DNA from: Ricordea florida | Lineage: Eukaryota; Cnidaria; Anthozoa; Corallimorpharia; Ricordeidae | Assembly (NCBI GenBank): GCA_949710005.1 | Contig: OX453275.1 | Location: forward strand, 10,142,519 to 10,206,518 | Direction of reading: 5' to 3' | Length of the DNA: 64,000 nucleotides | Shown here: positions 60,039-64,000 of the stretch, one piece after another | Layout of the letters: each line of letters starts with the position of its first letter | Position numbering within the stretch: the stretch's first letter is position 1 | Notes under the pieces: generated by a model | Database searches by the model: none | Told to the model about the DNA's origin: nothing | The model's input: the letters and a program-made list of their open reading frames with translations, nothing else | Made by a program: the position numbers and the translations under genes

Positions 60039-61198
60039 GTCAGTGCCGCTCAGATAACGTTGAAAAATTAGAGCTGCTTAAGAAACACGTTCGCTTATCA
60101 CTCCAAGGTCGTAGGATTTTCTCTTTTCATATATATACTGGGGCGTACTCTTTACTGCCATTCCTTTTTTTAAAAGTCACGTTGCTACGTACAAACTGCA
60201 TGAGTCCATTCGTTTATTAAGCCAGTTGTACCGCGAGTTGGTAAGTAAGTGGCATTACCTAAACTGCCTGATTCCCGGGTGGCAAAAAATTTACCCTTAC
60301 ATTCTTAATAAATCTGGATTATTTTTACTTTTTCATCTTAAGTTCCTTTTATTAGACAAGGAGGCAAATAACGTTTCTTTCTGTTTGTCCTTCATTGAAT
60401 TATTTACACTTTTTGTTTCCTTAATATTAATCCTGTTTGATACCACTAAGGGACGGACCATTAGAAAAGTGATGGGGGGGGGGGGGGTGGGGAAAAAACC
60501 ACAAAAAATTAATGCAAGGGAAAATGCCAAGAAAAAAAATTCATGCAAGGAGGAAGGTAAAAAAAAAATTCATGCAGAAGGAAGGTCCAATTGTGACTTT
60601 TTCACACGTTGTAAAAAAAATTCGTGCAGAGGGGTTCACCTGAAAAAAAAAATTCCTGCACAAGCAGTGAGCGAAAAAAAAAATTCGTGCAAGCTGAAAA
60701 TTTTCCCCCCCCCCACCCCTCCATCACTTTTCTAATGGTCCGTCCCTTAGTGGTATCAAACAGGATTAATATTAAGGAAACAAAAAGTGTCTAGAATTAA
60801 CCTTGACTTTATTTACTCGAAATGCCAAACATGATACATCTTCGGTCGAAGAACAAAAACTGAGGGATTGCAGCTTACAACTCAAAGGGGGAAAAACTCG
60901 TGCAACTGTTCGAGGGGGATTGGATTATAATAATTTGAACCGCTGACAAGGGTAGTCGGCAAGAAAAAGTCAAAAGCAACCACAAAACCACGGTACGCTG
61001 CATGCTTCGACTTCCTACAGTAGTTTCCAAACACACCATTTTTTTCACAATTTTTGGTAGCCATTGACAGGAGCCCATAATGGGCTCCTGCCATTGATCT
61101 ATCTAGCTTAGTGGAGAACACAAGGCTCTTACTGGAGAGAACGAGAACAGTCCGATGAAATGTTTCAGTAAATGTACTGAACTACTGTTCTCTTTTAG
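60039..61198 (+). other. trefoil gene intron with hairpin element
   Basis: Intron DNA containing the long hairpin at 60406-60790; no exon recognised. Confidence 0.55.
60406..60790. repeat. long hairpin around a G-tract element, copy 1
   Basis: An element at about 60448-60749 has inverted ends AGGGACGGACCATTAGAAAA. It encloses a G-tract, tandem AAAAATTCATGCAAGGAGG-like units and a C-tract. The flanks beyond these ends (60406-60447 and 60750-60790) are also perfect inverted copies of each other, which a simple insertion does not explain. Confidence 0.7.
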
Positions 61199-61390
61199 AT
61201 AGTAAATGCTACGGGATTGATCCTTATGAAAGGCAAGATTGCGGGTATTACGGGATACAACGGAACGAATGCGAAAATGACCTAGGATGCTGCTTTGATC
61301 ACACTGTCCAATGGGTACCATGGTGCTTCCTCCCGAATACCAGTGGATCAGAAGAACCTGGGGAGCAGTCTGGAGAACTGGAACTGGAAG
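61199..61390 (+). CDS. trefoil (P-type) domain exon 3 with acidic tail
   Basis: 192 bp, phase 1 in and out, between TTTTAG and GTATAG. The trefoil core is CYGIDPYERQDCGYYGIQRN, then CENDLGCCFDHTVQWVPWCF. About 16 residues of glutamate-rich linker (SGSEEPGEQSGELELEG) follow, so the protein continues beyond a third domain; the next exon was not identified. Confidence 0.85.
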
Positions 61391-62620
61391 GTATAGTTGA
61401 GCATAGAATTACGCAAACACTTAACGAGTGTTAAAATCGCAGTTGACGAGCAAACGGAAAGATGTAGTAACATCTCATGTCTACCTCTTTCTTAACACAG
61501 TTTTTTGATTTCACTGTTATTGATTATTTTTCAGAAAGGTTCTTATAAAATTTGTTTTCCTTCACATAGTCTAATCCGCCAGGGAGACAGCGAACACGAA
61601 TTCATCTCTGCGGACCAGAGCCGATACATATGGAATTACTAGGCAGTTAATTAAGGAAGATACAAAAACAAGACTTCGAAGATTTCACATAAACAACAGT
61701 TTGTAGAGCAGTGGGAAAATAAATTGAAATGGAAATCCAAGTTGAATGTGTCTCTAGAATTTGTTGCTTTTAGAACAGGTCAGTTCACTACTAAAAATAA
61801 ACTCTGGACAAATCACAGCTAATCCAGTTACTTTATAAGCTTGGCTACTAACTCTGAATTAGCCCTCACTAGCTTTCTGGCCACCAAGCACAAAGCGCTT
61901 AAAGTCCTCTTGTCATAGTCCATCATAGAATACAACTAACGCTCGCTTCGTCTGAGTAATTCGGGACCTCATGCAAACAGGAGGGCAACTCAGATAAGGG
62001 ACGGACCATTAGAAAAGTGATGGGGGGGGGGGGGGGGGTGGGGAAAAAACCAAAAAAAAAAATTAATGCAAGGGAAAATGCCAAGAAAAAAATTCATGCA
62101 AAGAAGAAGGTAAAAAAAAGACATTCATGCAGAAGGAAGGTCCAATTGTGACTTTTTCACACGTAGTAAAAAGAGGGGTTCACCTGAAAAAAAAGTTCCT
62201 GCACAAGCAGTGAGTGAAAAAAAAAATTCGTGCAAGCTGAAAATTCCCCACCCTCCCATCACTTTTCTAATGGTTCATCCCTAAACAAAAAGTTATTTTC
62301 TTCCGTAATACCTGGAATCTGCTAGGTCTGATTTCTCCGCATTACTCCCTCTCGTTACTCAGTTATTTTGAGCCTGGAAAATTTCCGAATTTTTTTTTTC
62401 CTGAGATTGCCCGTACAGTGCCGAAACTAGCTACATCTTTTTACAAATTTTCCAGGCTCAAAATATACCTTATTCTTAATAACTTTCGCGAATATTAAAT
62501 TTTGCGATTTTCTCGAGTTTTAAGAATTCGCGAAATTAAATACGTCTGAACAAAAGATTGCGCGAAATTTACACACGCGAAATTTAATACCATCATGTAG
62601 CAAACAAAACAATAAGGCCT

Positions 62621-62658
<38 letters not shown>

Positions 62659-64000
62659 AAGGTGCAAAAAAGGAACAAACGTTTTCCGTCCACCCATGAA
62701 ATTAAAACGAAGGATAAAATGTTCTGCGTCCACACTACAGCGTTTTATCGGCGGCACAATTGCTTAATCTCGCTTTGAGAGCATGCTCACAGTACTGAGC
62801 ATAACATTGAACCCGCCATAGTTCCCTTTCCCGCCAACTGCTGTTGATTACGACGGTTTCGTCGCGTTCATCCTGATATGAAGTTTCTTCGTCGCTATAT
62901 ATTATTAATAGTGAGCTAGCATGAAGTCTGTAGTGGGAAAATATTGGTCAACGTTTAATGAAAGCCTTTCGTTTCTTTCTTCTAGTGTATCATACCTAAG
63001 GCTATCACGCTCTTCGTCACAACTATCTGATGGGCGTGGCGCATCGCTGTAATTTCACATTTTTCAGTTTAAGTGTTCACACGCCCACGCAATTATATGA
63101 TTTGCTTGATTTCGGTGTATGGACCCTTGGTAATTCCCTCTCTTTTTTGCTGTAAAATAACTACTGTAGTATCCATGATGTAATTGTGTACGGCCGAAAT
63201 GAATTATGGAATAGAAAAAAAGGACATGGTCAAGTGTTGAGTTGAATGTGTGTTGTGTGCATTTAGTTTGGTTAAATCCAGATGTTTTCCTGACCACGAA
63301 ACACTACAATTACAGCTGTTTGTATTTTACATGATGTTTGTATTGTCCGGGGAATACCCCTTCATGAAGTCATTTTGCTTGATAAGACTGCTGACGCGGT
63401 TCCTGAAGTAGGTGACGAATTATGTGGAATAAGAGAAATTCAAAAACTCATAATGCAGTACTCTGCTATTTTTAAATTTAAACGTGAAATAACATTACAT
63501 AACTGCGTTACATGTTTCACTTACTGAAAACCAAAAAGACAATTATTCAGATTTTATCGTCAACATTTTCATGAAATCGGTCTAAAGAAACGTTTTGTTA
63601 TTGCGATGTCACAAAAATATGCTTTGAACAATGGTACATTAAATTTCTCCCTTTTGTGCCGCTACGCAGTGCGGATTGCCCCCTCTACGCCGTCAACATC
63701 TTTCCCCGCAACGACTATGCTCTTTTCTTCTAGTTCTTTACTTATCAGTTGATTAAACGGCGGTGATGGACTCCTTGGCATCCACCGGTTTTGTTACGCC
63801 TTCCTTCTTGTTGAACGCGACTTTCTTTTTCGCGTCACTTTTCACTGCCATCCATTTTTTTCTTACGTGCTTCTTCCTCAGTTCAGCGAAAATTTTCCGA
63901 AACCGCATGGACTTCATCGGCTATTTTACTCCATGCCCGCTTTTTCTTTGCGTTCGTATCGGCGTTGTTTAGAGAATTAACTAATATTTCGTTTCGACAT
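61391..64000. other. trefoil gene intron or 3' flank
   Basis: No further trefoil exon or other gene was recognised. A second copy of the G-tract element lies at 61996-62283. The region 62620-62760 has CCACACTATGCCGG / CACACTACAGCG strings that look like an old MITE. The stretch 63060-64000 shows nothing I can name. Confidence 0.45.
61996..62283. repeat. G-tract element, copy 2
   Basis: Same ends (AAGGGACGGACCATTAGAAA and the complement with two changes), the same G-tract and the same TTCATGCA units as the element at 60448-60749, but without the extended hairpin flanks. Confidence 0.65.

Overview
This window looks like nuclear DNA of a cnidarian, most likely an anthozoan (coral or anemone relative). 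That is inference. It rests on intron-rich host genes with GT/AG splice sites, multi-trefoil exons, very dense short palindromic DNA transposons, and two intact Polinton/Maverick-type elements of a kind common in marine invertebrates.

Host genes. From about 5.56 to 16.68 kb, seven plus-strand exons encode the body and C-terminus of a choline/ethanolamine phosphotransferase (CEPT1/CHPT1/SELENOI family). All splice phases agree; the 5' exons were not found. The CDP-alcohol phosphotransferase signature departs from consensus at two normally invariant positions. From 59.36 to 61.39 kb, three plus-strand exons each encode one trefoil (P-type) domain of a secreted-type protein. A fragment of a degenerate non-LTR retrotransposon (11.7-14.0 kb) lies in a CEPT intron.

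The main content is two complete virus-like elements in the same orientation, about 5.5 kb apart. Element A is 20433-35743 and element B is 41280-55857. Both have long terminal inverted repeats (TIRs) starting AG, both are flanked by perfect 5-bp direct repeats (CCGTT; GATGA), and nearly all their reading frames are open. Both carry the same 11-gene set in nearly the same order: a left-end SAP-like/zinc-repeat protein, a 510-535 aa protein with a C-terminal membrane anchor, a string of small membrane or coiled-coil proteins, an A32-type packaging ATPase, a probable double-jelly-roll major capsid protein, and a retrovirus-type integrase. At the right end each has a protein-primed family B DNA polymerase, but the two polymerases are of clearly different lineages. 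This points to exchange of the replication module between otherwise sister elements. In both elements the start codons of the left-end gene and of the polymerase lie inside the TIRs, so the TIR supplies promoter and N-terminus to both genes. A motif TTTAAAGATW recurs on the coding strand about 18-26 nt before most start codons, and is the best candidate for an element-specific promoter. No adenain-type maturation protease was recognised.

Between and around them: a 1.6-kb fold-back transposon (35842-37486, perfect 8-bp target duplication) made of two inverted copies of the first half of an integrase-like transposase; element B sitting inside an outer inverted-repeat element at the first codons of a SAM-like exon; and many MITEs (Harbinger-like, pogo-like and unclassified), tRNA-derived SINE sequence and hammerhead-like motifs of Penelope type. 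The rest is unassigned intergenic or intronic DNA.
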